The notes beneath the pieces were generated by a model, which saw nothing but the letters and a program-made list of their open reading frames with translations, did not search any database and was not told the DNA's origin. A stretch of DNA of 34,952 nucleotides from Streptococcus cristatus (GTDB lineage Bacteria; Bacillota; Bacilli; Lactobacillales; Streptococcaceae). Position 1 is the stretch's first letter, and the number at the start of each line of letters is the position of its first letter. Where the stretch lies: positions 1,589,614-1,624,565 of the forward strand of contig NZ_KQ969062.1 in assembly GCF_001578775.1 (NCBI RefSeq), given 5' to 3'. The position numbers and the translations under genes were made by a program. Below, piece by piece: positions 27,204 through 34,952 of the stretch.

Positions 27204-28628
27204 TTATTTCACATCAAACACGATGGATTTCACTTGTGTCATCGCTTCGATACTGTAACGAATCCCTTGCACTCCGGCTCCAGATCCCTTAACACCAAGG
27301 AATGGGAAGTTATCTGGACCACGCTGGGTCTTATTATTGATGTGTACAGTACCCACTTCCAGCTTCTCAGCGATTTCAAATGCTTTAGGGAAATCATTTG
27401 TAAAGACTGAAGATTGAAGACCAAACTCTGACTGGTTACAAATCTGAATAGCCTCTTCAACGGAAGTCACACGAATAATCGGAAGAACAGGACCAAACGG
27501 CTCTTCCCAAGCTAGTTTCATATCCAGTGTCACATGGTCAAACAAGGCAGGCCAGATGAGATTTGCTTCACGTTTGATTTCTGTCAAGGCTGACGCTCCC
27601 TTTTCTTGAGCATCTTCAATCAAGCCCCAGATGAAATCTGCTGATGCATGATCAATGACTGGTGTGATATCCGCATTATCAAAGGGATCACCAACCGTCA
27701 GTTTCTCTACCTCTGCCTTAATCAACGCTGCTAATTTATCTGCAACGCTCTCCATGACAATGACACGTTTAATAGCCGTACAGCGCTGACCGGAATAACT
27801 GTATGCCCCGCCAACAATCTGCTTAGCCGCATGCTCCAAGTCAGCATCTTCCAGCACGACTGCAGCATCCTTACCACCCAATTCTAACATAATTGGACGC
27901 ATGCCAGCCAACTTACCGATGCGTTCTCCGATTGGAGTCGAACCAGTAAAGTTAATGTAATTTACTTCCTTATGCTCAATGATGTAGTCCCCGATTTCTG
28001 AACCACGTCCTGTGATGGTATTGAAAACACCAGCAGGAAGACCAGCCTCAGCAAAAGCCTGAGCCAAGAGCAGACCAGAAATTGAACCTTGTGTAGGTGG
28101 CTTAAACATCACAACATTTCCGCCGATAAGGGCAGGAGCAATCTTAGAACCAGACAGGTTGACTGGGTAGTTAAATGGCGCGATAGCCAAGACAACTCCT
28201 ACAGGCTCACGACGAACCACAGCCAATTTTTTCTTGCTGGCAGCCTCAAAGCCACCACCTTCCATGACCTGACCGTGAATACGAATTCCCTCTTCGGCCG
28301 CATAGCGAATCAAGTCTGCTGTCCGAACAACTTCTCCAATCGCCGCTTTAATACCCTTAGCAACCTCTTTTGCAAGGATTTCGCCAATCTTCTCCTGATC
28401 GCGCTCCAAAATATCCGCGGCCTTATGCAGATAAGCTGCACGTTCGACTGCTGAAAGGGCGCGCCAAGCTGGCAAAGCCGCCCGAGCGCTCGCCATCGCA
28501 TAATCAACCTCTGCCTGACTCATGGCAGGCACAGTTCCTAAAATCTCATTATTGATAGGAGATGAGATGGTGATTTCATTTTCAGAAGCTCTCCACTCTC
28601 CATTTATATAGTTCTTATATTGTGTCAC
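27204..28628 (-). CDS. gapN: NADP-dependent non-phosphorylating glyceraldehyde-3-phosphate dehydrogenase
   Basis: 474 residues of the aldehyde dehydrogenase superfamily, close to streptococcal GapN (475 in S. mutans). It oxidises glyceraldehyde-3-phosphate directly to 3-phosphoglycerate with NADP, a main NADPH source where the oxidative pentose pathway is lacking. The catalytic Cys283 is in YSGQRCTAIKR and the general base Glu249 in MLELGGKDA; FTGSTPIGERIG is the cofactor loop. The start is GTG at 28626-28628, preceded by GGAGGGG four bases away. Monocistronic, own promoter and terminator. Confidence 0.95.
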   Translation of the reverse strand: MTQYKNYINGEWRASENEITISSPINNEILGTVPAMSQAEVDYAMASARAALPAWRALSAVERAAYLHKAADILERDQEKIGEILAKEVAKGIKAAIGEVVRTADLIRYAAEEGIRIHGQVMEGGGFEAASKKKLAVVRREPVGVVLAIAPFNYPVNLSGSKIAPALIGGNVVMFKPPTQGSISGLLLAQAFAEAGLPAGVFNTITGRGSEIGDYIIEHKEVNYINFTGSTPIGERIGKLAGMRPIMLELGGKDAAVVLEDADLEHAAKQIVGGAYSYSGQRCTAIKRVIVMESVADKLAALIKAEVEKLTVGDPFDNADITPVIDHASADFIWGLIEDAQEKGASALTEIKREANLIWPALFDHVTLDMKLAWEEPFGPVLPIIRVTSVEEAIQICNQSEFGLQSSVFTNDFPKAFEIAEKLEVGTVHINNKTQRGPDNFPFLGVKGSGAGVQGIRYSIEAMTQVKSIVFDVK

Positions 28629-28657
28629 GTGTCCCCTCCAAAATGTTATTAAGTATC

Positions 28658-28685
28658 ATTTTATCAAATTTTCTGAAAATTTCAA
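28658..28685 (-). promoter_or_regulatory. gapN promoter
   Basis: Minus strand TTGAAA (28680-28685), 16-base spacer, TAAAAT (28658-28663), about 30 bases before the GTG start. Confidence 0.65.
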
Positions 28686-28823
28686 CTAAATTTTATAAAT
28701 TTAAGGAAATTTTTCACAAATTTCACAAATCATTTTCTTTTGTTTATATGAACTCTCCATATTTCTCGATTTTTCATCGAGTCTCACTTTCTACACTAGG
28801 TCTACTATGACGCTGAAGAAAAC

Positions 28824-28853
28824 AAAAAAAGACCAGGAAAATTTCCTGATCTT
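28824..28853 (-). terminator. rho-independent terminator of ptsHI
   Basis: AAGATCAGGA and TCCTGGTCTT pair with one wobble around a short AT loop and are followed by TTTTTTT on the minus strand, ten bases past the ptsI stop. Confidence 0.85.
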
Positions 28854-28863
28854 AATTTTCAGA

Positions 28864-30597
28864 TTAATCGAAGTCAAGATATTCTTTTTCAAGTTCAAGA
28901 ACTTCTTCCATCGTTGCACATTCAGTCAATGCGCGTTGTGCAAGTTCTTCCATCTTCTTCGTATCCAATTTCTTCATAAGGCTACGAGTCCGAAGGACAG
29001 AAGTGGCACTCATAGAGAATTCATCCAAGCCCATACCGACAAGGAGTGGCACAGCTGTTTGGTCACCGGCCATTTCTCCACACATACCTGCCCATTTACC
29101 TTCAGCGTGAGCTGCCTTGATAACGTTGTTGATCAAGCGAAGGATAGATGGGTTGTATGGTTGGTAGAGGTATGAAACTTGTTCGTTCATACGGTCAGCA
29201 GCCATTGTGTATTGGATCAAGTCGTTTGTACCGATAGAGAAGAAATCAACTTCTTTGGCAAATTGATCAGCTAGCATTGCTGCTGCTGGAATTTCAATCA
29301 TGATACCCACTTGGATATTGTCCGCTACAGCAACTCCTTCAGCTTGCAATTTCGCTTTTTCTTCTTCGTAAACTGCTTTAGCTTTACGGAATTCTGTCAA
29401 GAGAGCAACCATCGGGAACATGATACGCAATTGTCCATGTACAGAAGCACGCAAGAGGGCGCGGATTTGTGTACGGAACATAGCGTCACCAGTTTCAGAG
29501 ATAGAGATACGCAATGCACGGAAACCAAGGAATGGGTTCATTTCATGTGGCATATCGAAGTAAGGAAGCTCCTTATCTCCACCGATGTCCATCGTACGGA
29601 CAACCACTGGTTTTCCATTCATGCCTTCCAAGACAGCCTTGTAAGCTTCGTATTGCTCGTCTTCTGTTGGGAAGTCTTGTGAATCCATGTAAAGGAATTC
29701 TGTACGGTAAAGACCTACGGCCTCAGCACCATTTGCATTAACACCTTCAACGTCTTTTGGTGTACCAATGTTAGCAGCGAGTTCAAAGTGTTTGCCATCG
29801 GCAGTCACTGTTTGAGCATCTTTCAAGAGAGCCCATTCAGCTTTTTGCTTCGCATAAGCTTCACCAGCTGCCTTGAATGCTGCTGCTTGCTCTTCAGTTG
29901 GGTTAATGATAACTTCACCAGTGATACCATTTGCTGCAATGATATCGCCGTCTTTAACAAGTTCAGTGATATTATTGGTTCCCAATACGGCTGCGATTTC
30001 AAGCGTACGCGCCATGATTGCAGAGTGGCTTGTACGTCCACCAATATTAGTTACAAAAGCTTTAACAAATTTCTTGTCTAATTGAGCTGTATCAGAAGGA
30101 GTCAAGTCATGTGCAATGACAACTGATTCTTCATTGATAGAAGCTGGATTTGGTAATTTCTTGCCCAAAAGGTTTGCCAAAATGCGCTTCGTTACGTCAC
30201 GAATATCTGCCGCACGTTCTTGCATGTATGGATTATCTTCCATACCTTCAAAAATAGCGATAAACATGTCTGTAACTTCTTTCAGACCAGCTTCCGCATT
30301 TACTTTCTTAGTACGGATCGTTTCTTTGATTTGACCAACCATTTCAGGGTCAGCGAGTACCATTAAGTGAGCGTCAAATACTTGAGCCGCTTCCTCACCA
30401 AGGCTATCTACTGCTTTCTCACGGATAACAGAAAGCTCGTTCTGTGAAGCTTCAAGAGCTGCATCCAAACGAGCCTCTTCTGCATTCGTATCATCGACTG
30501 AAACAGTCTCAAATGACAAATCCGGTTGAACTAATAGATATGCCTTAGCAACAGCAACACCATCAGATGCCGCAATTCCTTTAAGCATTTCTGTCAT
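28864..30597 (-). CDS. ptsI: phosphoenolpyruvate-protein phosphotransferase (PTS enzyme I)
   Basis: 577 residues, the streptococcal length. It takes phosphate from PEP on a histidine and passes it to HPr, powering all PTS sugar uptake. The N-terminal HPr-binding and phospho-His domain has His191 in [13 protein letters not shown]. The C-terminal PEP-binding barrel has [27 protein letters not shown] and the active Cys in [10 protein letters not shown]. The start is ATG at 30595-30597, four bases after the ptsH stop; the longer frame overlapping ptsH is rejected. Confidence 0.97.
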   Translation of the reverse strand: MTEMLKGIAASDGVAVAKAYLLVQPDLSFETVSVDDTNAEEARLDAALEASQNELSVIREKAVDSLGEEAAQVFDAHLMVLADPEMVGQIKETIRTKKVNAEAGLKEVTDMFIAIFEGMEDNPYMQERAADIRDVTKRILANLLGKKLPNPASINEESVVIAHDLTPSDTAQLDKKFVKAFVTNIGGRTSHSAIMARTLEIAAVLGTNNITELVKDGDIIAANGITGEVIINPTEEQAAAFKAAGEAYAKQKAEWALLKDAQTVTADGKHFELAANIGTPKDVEGVNANGAEAVGLYRTEFLYMDSQDFPTEDEQYEAYKAVLEGMNGKPVVVRTMDIGGDKELPYFDMPHEMNPFLGFRALRISISETGDAMFRTQIRALLRASVHGQLRIMFPMVALLTEFRKAKAVYEEEKAKLQAEGVAVADNIQVGIMIEIPAAAMLADQFAKEVDFFSIGTNDLIQYTMAADRMNEQVSYLYQPYNPSILRLINNVIKAAHAEGKWAGMCGEMAGDQTAVPLLVGMGLDEFSMSATSVLRTRSLMKKLDTKKMEELAQRALTECATMEEVLELEKEYLDFD

Positions 30598-30601
30598 TTT
30601 C

Positions 30602-30865
30602 TTATGCCAATCCTTCTTTTTCCATTGTTTCTGAGATAGCAGCGATAGCATCATCCGCGTCTGCACCTTCAGCTGAGATTGTAACGTCAGCACCTTGGCC
30701 AACACCAAGACTCATAACACCCATGATTGATTTAAGGTTTACTGATTTACCTTTGTACTCAAGAGTGATATCTGAAGCAAATTTGCTAGCTGTTTGCACC
30801 AACAAAGTTGCTGGACGCGCGTGAATACCTGTTTCTGCCACAATGTGGAAATCTTTAGAAGCCAT
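30602..30865 (-). CDS. ptsH: phosphocarrier protein HPr
   Basis: 87 residues. His15 in GIHARPA accepts phosphate from enzyme I, and Ser46 in KSIMGVMS is the HPr kinase site through which P-Ser-HPr acts as CcpA co-repressor. The start ATG (30863-30865) has AAAGGAG nine bases upstream; the longer open frame is not coding. It is first in the ptsHI operon, with a strong promoter at 30927-30955 and a cre-like sequence between promoter and start. Confidence 0.97.
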   Translation of the reverse strand: MASKDFHIVAETGIHARPATLLVQTASKFASDITLEYKGKSVNLKSIMGVMSLGVGQGADVTISAEGADADDAIAAISETMEKEGLA

Positions 30866-30905
30866 AGTTAGACTCTCCTTTAAAATAATTCTTTTTGAGT
30901 TAAAG

Positions 30906-30920
30906 TGATAACCCTTACAA
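30906..30920 (-). promoter_or_regulatory. cre-like sequence upstream of ptsH
   Basis: Minus strand TTGTAAGGGTTATCA matches the CcpA consensus WTGNAANCGNWNNCW except for G in place of the central C. It lies just downstream of the -10, about 40 bases before the ATG. Confidence 0.45.
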
Positions 30921-30926
30921 GTTGAT

Positions 30927-30955
30927 ATTATATCACTTTTTGAAATCTTTTTCAA
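30927..30955 (-). promoter_or_regulatory. ptsHI promoter
   Basis: Minus strand TTGAAA (30950-30955), 17-base spacer, TATAAT (30927-30932) with an upstream TGn extension. A strong promoter, as expected for HPr. Confidence 0.8.
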
Positions 30956-31165
30956 GAATTTTATAGCCCGCTTACAAAATATTTCGTTAGACTTTGAAAA
31001 TGAATTCTGTTTTAAAATAGTAGATTCAATCGTCAACTCCCTCTCTTTCCGAAATAGTTTCAAGGCTTTCTTCTTTATAATGAATTCTTCTTGGTCTAGC
31101 TTCTCTTAAAGTACAGTAAGCGCTGTTACTCCTTGTGGTTATTTCTCTTTATTTTGATGTTTTAC

Positions 31166-31181
31166 ACACTATATATTGTAT
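31166..31181. promoter_or_regulatory. NrdR box 1
   Basis: ACACTATATATTGTAT is close to the NrdR consensus (acaCwAtATaTwgtgt). It lies 50 bases before the nrdH -35. The spacer from 30956 to 31165 shows nothing else I recognise. Confidence 0.7.
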
Positions 31182-31207
31182 CTCAATAGTTGCTATAAGA
31201 AAATATC

Positions 31208-31223
31208 ATACAATATTTAGTTC
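31208..31223. promoter_or_regulatory. NrdR box 2
   Basis: ATACAATATTTAGTTC is a weaker match to the NrdR consensus. It begins 42 bases after box 1, four helical turns, and ends eight bases before the -35, so both boxes face the same side of the DNA. Confidence 0.6.
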
Positions 31224-31230
31224 AAAACTG

Positions 31231-31259
31231 TTGACATCGAATTCGCTTTTAGATATACT
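31231..31259 (+). promoter_or_regulatory. nrdHEF promoter
   Basis: TTGACA (31231-31236), 17-base spacer, TATACT (31254-31259), about 48 bases before the nrdH ATG. Confidence 0.8.
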
Positions 31260-31307
31260 AGTTTCAGATTAAAATTTAAGAAAATGAAAGTATAGAGGAA
31301 TCATCTA

Positions 31308-31526
31308 ATGGTAACTATTTACTCTAAAAACGATTGTGTTCAATGCAAGATGACCAAGCGTTTTCTTGATACCAACAATGTGGAATATCGCGAAATCAAC
31401 CTTGATGAGCAACCAGAATACATCGACCATGTTAAAAGCCTCGGTTTCAATGCAGCGCCTGTTATTCAAACGCCAACTGAAGCATTTTCTGGTTTCCAGC
31501 CTGGTAAACTTAAAAAATTATCATAA
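31308..31526 (+). CDS. nrdH: glutaredoxin-like protein NrdH
   Basis: 72 residues with a thioredoxin fold. The redox motif is CVQC (residues 10-13), the typical NrdH form. GFNAAPVIQT holds the cis-proline, and FSGFQPGKL corresponds to the conserved NrdH C-terminal W/FSGFxP region. It passes electrons from thioredoxin reductase to class Ib ribonucleotide reductase. AGAGGA precedes the ATG. First gene of the nrdHEF operon, under two NrdR-like boxes. Confidence 0.95.
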   Translation: MVTIYSKNDCVQCKMTKRFLDTNNVEYREINLDEQPEYIDHVKSLGFNAAPVIQTPTEAFSGFQPGKLKKLS

Positions 31527-31554
31527 TCTCACCAGTATTTAGAGCTTTGTTGCC

Positions 31555-31575
31555 GCTCCTATCATTCGTAGGAGC
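31555..31575 (+). other. hairpin between nrdH and nrdE
   Basis: GCTCCTA and TAGGAGC form a 7-bp stem around a 7-base loop, followed by CGTTTATTTTG. The T tract is imperfect, so this may be an attenuator or a stability element giving NrdH-rich transcripts. Confidence 0.5.
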
Positions 31576-31620
31576 CGTTTATTTTGTAAAAGCAAAAGAC
31601 ATTTTAGAAAAAGGAAAATT

Positions 31621-33780
31621 ATGGGACTCAAACACTTAGAAGATGTGACTTACTTCCGTCTAAATAACGAAATCAATCGTCCAGTCAATGGGCAAATCAT
31701 GCTTCACAAAGACAAAGAAGCCTTGGAAGCCTTCTTTAAAGAAAATGTTGAACCAAACACGATGAAGTTTGCTTCTATTACTGAAAAAATTCAATACTTA
31801 ATCGAAGAGAACTACTTGGAAAAAGAATTTATCCAACTCTATTCTCCTGAATATATCGAAGAGTTGTCTGCTTTTATCCATGCTCAAGATTTCAAGTTCA
31901 AATCTTTCATGGCTGCCTATAAATTCTACAACCAGTATGCACTGAAAACCAATGATGGTGAATATTATCTCGAAGGCATGGAAGATCGGGTGCTCTTTAA
32001 TGCCCTCTACTTTGCCAACGGAGATGAAGCCATTGCCAAGGATATCGCAAATGAAATCATCCACCAGCGCTATCAACCGGCTACACCAAGTTTCCTCAAC
32101 GCTGGCCGGGCTCGTCGTGGCGAATTGGTTTCTTGCTTCCTCATCCAAGTAACAGATGATATGAACTCAATCGGCCGCTCCATCAACTCCGCCCTGCAAT
32201 TGTCTCGTATCGGAGGCGGAGTCGGAATTTCCCTCAGTAATCTGCGGGAAGCTGGAGCTCCTATCAAGGGTTACGAGGGCGCTGCATCTGGCGTTGTACC
32301 TGTTATGAAACTCTTTGAGGACAGCTTCTCATACTCTAACCAGCTGGGCCAACGTCAGGGAGCTGGGGTTGTTTATCTCAATGTCTTCCACCCTGACATC
32401 ATCTCCTTCCTGTCTACCAAGAAAGAAAATGCGGATGAAAAAGTTCGGGTTAAAACTCTCTCGCTTGGTGTTGTCATTCCAGATAAATTCTACGAATTAG
32501 CGCGCAAGAATGAAGAAATGTACCTCTTTAGCCCTTACTCAATCGAACGTGAATACGGTGTACCATTTGCCTATATCGATATCACAGAGAAATACGATGA
32601 GTTGGTCGCTAATCCTAAGATCACCAAAACGAAGATTAAAGCACGTGATTTGGAAACAGAAATCTCCAAACTCCAACAAGAATCCGGCTATCCTTATGTC
32701 GTCAACATTGACACCGCCAACCGCTCCAATCCGATTGACGGCAAGATTATCATGAGCAATCTCTGCTCTGAAATCCTGCAAGTACAAGAACCTAGCCTTT
32801 TGAATGATGCGCAAGAATATCTCCGTCTTGGAACAGATGTATCATGTAACTTAGGCTCTACTAATGTTGTAAACATGATGGCGTCGCCGGACTTTGGCAA
32901 GTCGATCCGGACCATGACACGCGCTCTGACCTTTGTCACAGACAGCTCTCACATCACTGCAGTGCCTTCTATCGACAATGGTAATAGTCTGGCTCATACC
33001 TTTGGACTCGGTGCCATGGGACTGCACAGCTACTTAGCACAGCAGCTGATCGATTATGGATCAGCGGAAGCTGTAGAGTTCACTAGCATCTACTTCATGC
33101 TGATGAACTACTGGACTTTAGTTGAGTCTAACAATATCGCTCGCGAGCGTGGCGTGACCTTCCATAGCTTTGAAAAATCTGACTATGCTAACGGAACATA
33201 CTTTGACAAATACCTGACGGGTGAATTTGTACCTCAGTCTGACCGCGTCAAAGAACTTTTTGTAGGCATCTTTATCCCAACCGCTGCTGACTGGGCAGAA
33301 CTTCGTGACAAAGTCAAGGTTGATGGCCTCTACCACCAAAACCGCTTAGCTGTTGCACCAAATGGCTCTATCAGCTATATCAATGATGTTTCTGCTTCAA
33401 TCCATCCAATCACTCAACGGATCGAAGAACGTCAGGAAAAGAAAATCGGTAAGATTTACTATCCTGCGGCAGGTTTATCAACTGAGACTATTCCTTACTA
33501 CACCAGCGCCTATGACATGGACATGCGCAAGGTTATCGATGTCTATGCAGCCGCAACTGAGCACGTGGACCAAGGACTTTCACTGACTCTCTTTATGCGC
33601 AGCGATATTCCTAAAGGCCTCTATGAGTGGAAAAAAGAAAGCAAGCAAACAACCCGTGACCTTTCTATCCTGCGTAACTACGCCTTCAACAAGGGAATCA
33701 AGTCCATCTACTACGTCCGCACCTTCACTGATGATGGCAGTGAAGTAGGTGCCAACCAATGTGAAAGCTGTGTGATTTAG
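31621..33780 (+). CDS. nrdE: class Ib ribonucleotide reductase, alpha subunit
   Basis: 719 residues. It reduces ribonucleoside diphosphates to deoxy forms using the tyrosyl radical of NrdF. The first active-site Cys is in ELVSCFLIQ, the thiyl-radical Cys in SNLCSEI, and its disulfide partner in DVSCNLGSTN. The substrate loop SRIGGGVGISLSNLR is present. The C-terminal NQCESCVI is the swinging-arm Cys pair reduced by NrdH. No N-terminal ATP-cone is seen, as expected for class Ib. AAGGAAAA precedes the ATG. Confidence 0.97.
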   Translation: MGLKHLEDVTYFRLNNEINRPVNGQIMLHKDKEALEAFFKENVEPNTMKFASITEKIQYLIEENYLEKEFIQLYSPEYIEELSAFIHAQDFKFKSFMAAYKFYNQYALKTNDGEYYLEGMEDRVLFNALYFANGDEAIAKDIANEIIHQRYQPATPSFLNAGRARRGELVSCFLIQVTDDMNSIGRSINSALQLSRIGGGVGISLSNLREAGAPIKGYEGAASGVVPVMKLFEDSFSYSNQLGQRQGAGVVYLNVFHPDIISFLSTKKENADEKVRVKTLSLGVVIPDKFYELARKNEEMYLFSPYSIEREYGVPFAYIDITEKYDELVANPKITKTKIKARDLETEISKLQQESGYPYVVNIDTANRSNPIDGKIIMSNLCSEILQVQEPSLLNDAQEYLRLGTDVSCNLGSTNVVNMMASPDFGKSIRTMTRALTFVTDSSHITAVPSIDNGNSLAHTFGLGAMGLHSYLAQQLIDYGSAEAVEFTSIYFMLMNYWTLVESNNIARERGVTFHSFEKSDYANGTYFDKYLTGEFVPQSDRVKELFVGIFIPTAADWAELRDKVKVDGLYHQNRLAVAPNGSISYINDVSASIHPITQRIEERQEKKIGKIYYPAAGLSTETIPYYTSAYDMDMRKVIDVYAAATEHVDQGLSLTLFMRSDIPKGLYEWKKESKQTTRDLSILRNYAFNKGIKSIYYVRTFTDDGSEVGANQCESCVI

Positions 33781-33851
33781 TAAGTAACAATTTACAATTA
33801 CACCATTTAAATTCAACAAAATAAAATATTAAATAACACCTATCGTAATGA

Positions 33852-33876
33852 CGCCAAGGAAATCATTCCATTGGCG
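33852..33876 (+). other. hairpin in the nrdE-nrdF spacer
   Basis: CGCCAA-GGAA and TTCC-A-TTGGCG pair with one bulged A, without a T run. The 133-base spacer (33781-33913) otherwise holds only a 17-codon ATG frame (33848-33901) with no ribosome binding site. This is probably an mRNA stability or processing element. Confidence 0.5.
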
Positions 33877-33913
33877 ACATAAGCAAGTATTAGAAGTTTA
33901 AAGCGAGATTATC

Positions 33914-34879
33914 ATGGAAACTTACTACAAAGCCATTAACTGGAATGCCATCGAAGATGTCATCGACAAATCAACTTGGGAAAAGCTGACGGAGCAATTC
34001 TGGCTCGATACACGGATTCCCTTGTCTAATGACCTCGATGACTGGAGAAAATTGTCCAACAAGGAAAAAGACTTGGTCGGCAAGGTCTTCGGAGGATTGA
34101 CATTGCTGGATACCCTCCAGTCTGAATCTGGTGTAGATGCCCTACGCAAGGACGTCCGTACTGCCCACGAAGAAGCCGTCTTCAATAATATCCAATTCAT
34201 GGAATCCGTCCACGCAAAATCTTATTCTTCCATCTTTTCTACCTTGAATACCAAGGCTGAAATCGAAGAAATCTTTGAATGGACCAACACAAACCCGTAT
34301 CTTCAAAGAAAAGCTGAAATTATCAATGAAATCTACCTCAATGGTAGCCCCCTAGAAAAGAAGATTGCCAGCGTTTTCCTTGAAACCTTCCTCTTCTACT
34401 CTGGTTTCTTTACACCCCTCTACTATCTTGGTAACAACAAACTAGCCAACGTTGCGGAAATCATCAAACTAATCATCCGTGATGAATCTGTTCACGGAAC
34501 CTACATTGGTTACAAATTCCAACTTGGTTTCAATGAATTGCCTGAAGAAGAGCAAGAAAAGCTCAAAGAATGGATGTACGACCTCCTCTATACCCTCTAC
34601 GAGAACGAAGAGGGCTATACAGAAAGTCTCTATGACGGTGTTGGCTGGACCGAAGAAGTTAAAACCTTCCTTCGTTACAATGCCAACAAGGCACTCATGA
34701 ACTTGGGACAAGATCCACTTTTCCCAGATTCAGCGGACGATGTCAACCCAATCGTCATGAACGGGATCTCAACAGGAACATCTAACCACGACTTCTTCTC
34801 TCAGGTCGGAAATGGTTACCTTCTTGGTGAAGTTGAAGCCATGCAAGACGATGACTACAACTACGGTTTAACCAAATAA
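33914..34879 (+). CDS. nrdF: class Ib ribonucleotide reductase, beta subunit
   Basis: 321 residues, ferritin-like helical fold. Metal ligands are Asp66 (LLDTLQ), Glu97 and His100 (FMESVHAKSY), Glu157 (FLETFLF), Glu191 and His194 (RDESVHG). The radical tyrosine is Tyr104. In streptococci the active cofactor is dimanganese-tyrosyl, assembled with the flavodoxin NrdI, whose gene is not in this window. The C-terminal acidic tail binds NrdE. The ATG follows a weak AGCGAGA sequence. A strong terminator hairpin follows. Confidence 0.97.
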   Translation: METYYKAINWNAIEDVIDKSTWEKLTEQFWLDTRIPLSNDLDDWRKLSNKEKDLVGKVFGGLTLLDTLQSESGVDALRKDVRTAHEEAVFNNIQFMESVHAKSYSSIFSTLNTKAEIEEIFEWTNTNPYLQRKAEIINEIYLNGSPLEKKIASVFLETFLFYSGFFTPLYYLGNNKLANVAEIIKLIIRDESVHGTYIGYKFQLGFNELPEEEQEKLKEWMYDLLYTLYENEEGYTESLYDGVGWTEEVKTFLRYNANKALMNLGQDPLFPDSADDVNPIVMNGISTGTSNHDFFSQVGNGYLLGEVEAMQDDDYNYGLTK

Positions 34880-34890
34880 TTTGCAGACAC

Positions 34891-34930
34891 TAGAAAACGC
34901 TAACTTGGTCATCAAGTTAGTCGTTTTCTA
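34891..34930 (+). terminator. terminator of the nrdHEF operon
   Basis: A long imperfect hairpin pairs TAGAAAACG-TAACTTG (34891-34907) with CAAGTTA-CGTTTTCTA (34913-34930). T residues within the 3' arm serve as the tract. It is eleven bases past the nrdF stop; the window ends shortly after. Confidence 0.75.
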
Positions 34931-34952
34931 TCATTTATCATCAACTAGCGCT

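Noticed and set aside
28765..28781. CTCGAT/ATCGAG hairpin upstream of gapN
   Set aside because: Only six base pairs, no T tract, no clear role; the gapN promoter lies downstream of it.
30598..30708. Longer ptsI start overlapping ptsH
   Set aside because: The extension is ptsH read in another frame; [13 protein letters not shown] is the family start.
30866..31063. Upstream extension of the ptsH frame
   Set aside because: It runs across the ptsH promoter and ribosome site and does not resemble HPr.
1..34952. Mobile elements, CRISPR arrays, tRNA or rRNA genes
   Set aside because: No transposase, integrase, regularly spaced repeats, or recognisable tRNA/rRNA sequence was seen on either strand.

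Overview
The window is about 35 kb of low-to-moderate GC Firmicute chromosome. Gene order and protein sequences point to an oral viridans streptococcus, most probably of the sanguinis group. The clues are a streptococcal glgBCDA-glgP cluster, non-phosphorylating GapN, a PavA/RqcH homologue, an alpha-acetolactate decarboxylase, the pheS-GNAT-pheT order, and an nrdHEF operon next to ptsHI. I saw no prophage, insertion sequence, CRISPR array, rRNA or tRNA. Most genes lie on the minus strand. The plus strand carries the end of mnmE, a small ORF, rqcH/pavA and nrdHEF.

Layout. Positions 1-335 hold the last 41 codons of mnmE, a small coupled ORF and a bidirectional terminator. Positions 420-2185 hold a two-gene HrtBA/MacB-type ABC efflux system. 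Positions 2304-2901 hold a small lipoprotein whose promoter carries two TACA-NN-TGTA (CopY/BlaI-type) operator-like repeats. Positions 2944-4158 hold a DUF1722 protein and, upstream of it, a membrane-protein frame broken by two in-frame TGA codons. Positions 4237-8801 hold pheS, a GNAT acetyltransferase and pheT, behind a phenylalanine (UUC) T-box leader. Positions 8824-10252 hold an orphan TrpX-type substrate-binding protein behind a tryptophan (UGG) T-box, with a seven-codon mini-ORF between leader and gene. Positions 10364-12187 hold rqcH/pavA.

Positions 12217-18537 hold alsD, hisK, a DUF4298 protein, a TPR protein overlapping an AI-2E family membrane protein, manA and a PAP2 phosphatase. 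Positions 18622-26893 hold the glycogen cluster, transcribed glgB-glgC-glgD-glgA-glgP. Its first genes overlap or nearly touch, and a perfect CcpA cre site lies at its promoter. Positions 27174-30955 hold gapN and the ptsHI operon. Positions 31166-34930 hold nrdH-nrdE-nrdF, class Ib ribonucleotide reductase, behind two NrdR-box-like repeats. No nrdI is present here.

Much of the window is central carbon metabolism. PtsHI drives sugar uptake, ManA feeds mannose-6-phosphate into glycolysis, and GapN makes NADPH. AlsD diverts pyruvate-derived acetolactate to acetoin, and the glg genes store and mobilise glucose as glycogen. A perfect cre site at glgB and a near-cre at ptsH would tie storage and uptake to CcpA. 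The most unusual items are the twice-interrupted frame at 3436-4158, the operator-like repeats of the lipoprotein gene, and the orphan trpX with its Trp-containing mini-ORF.
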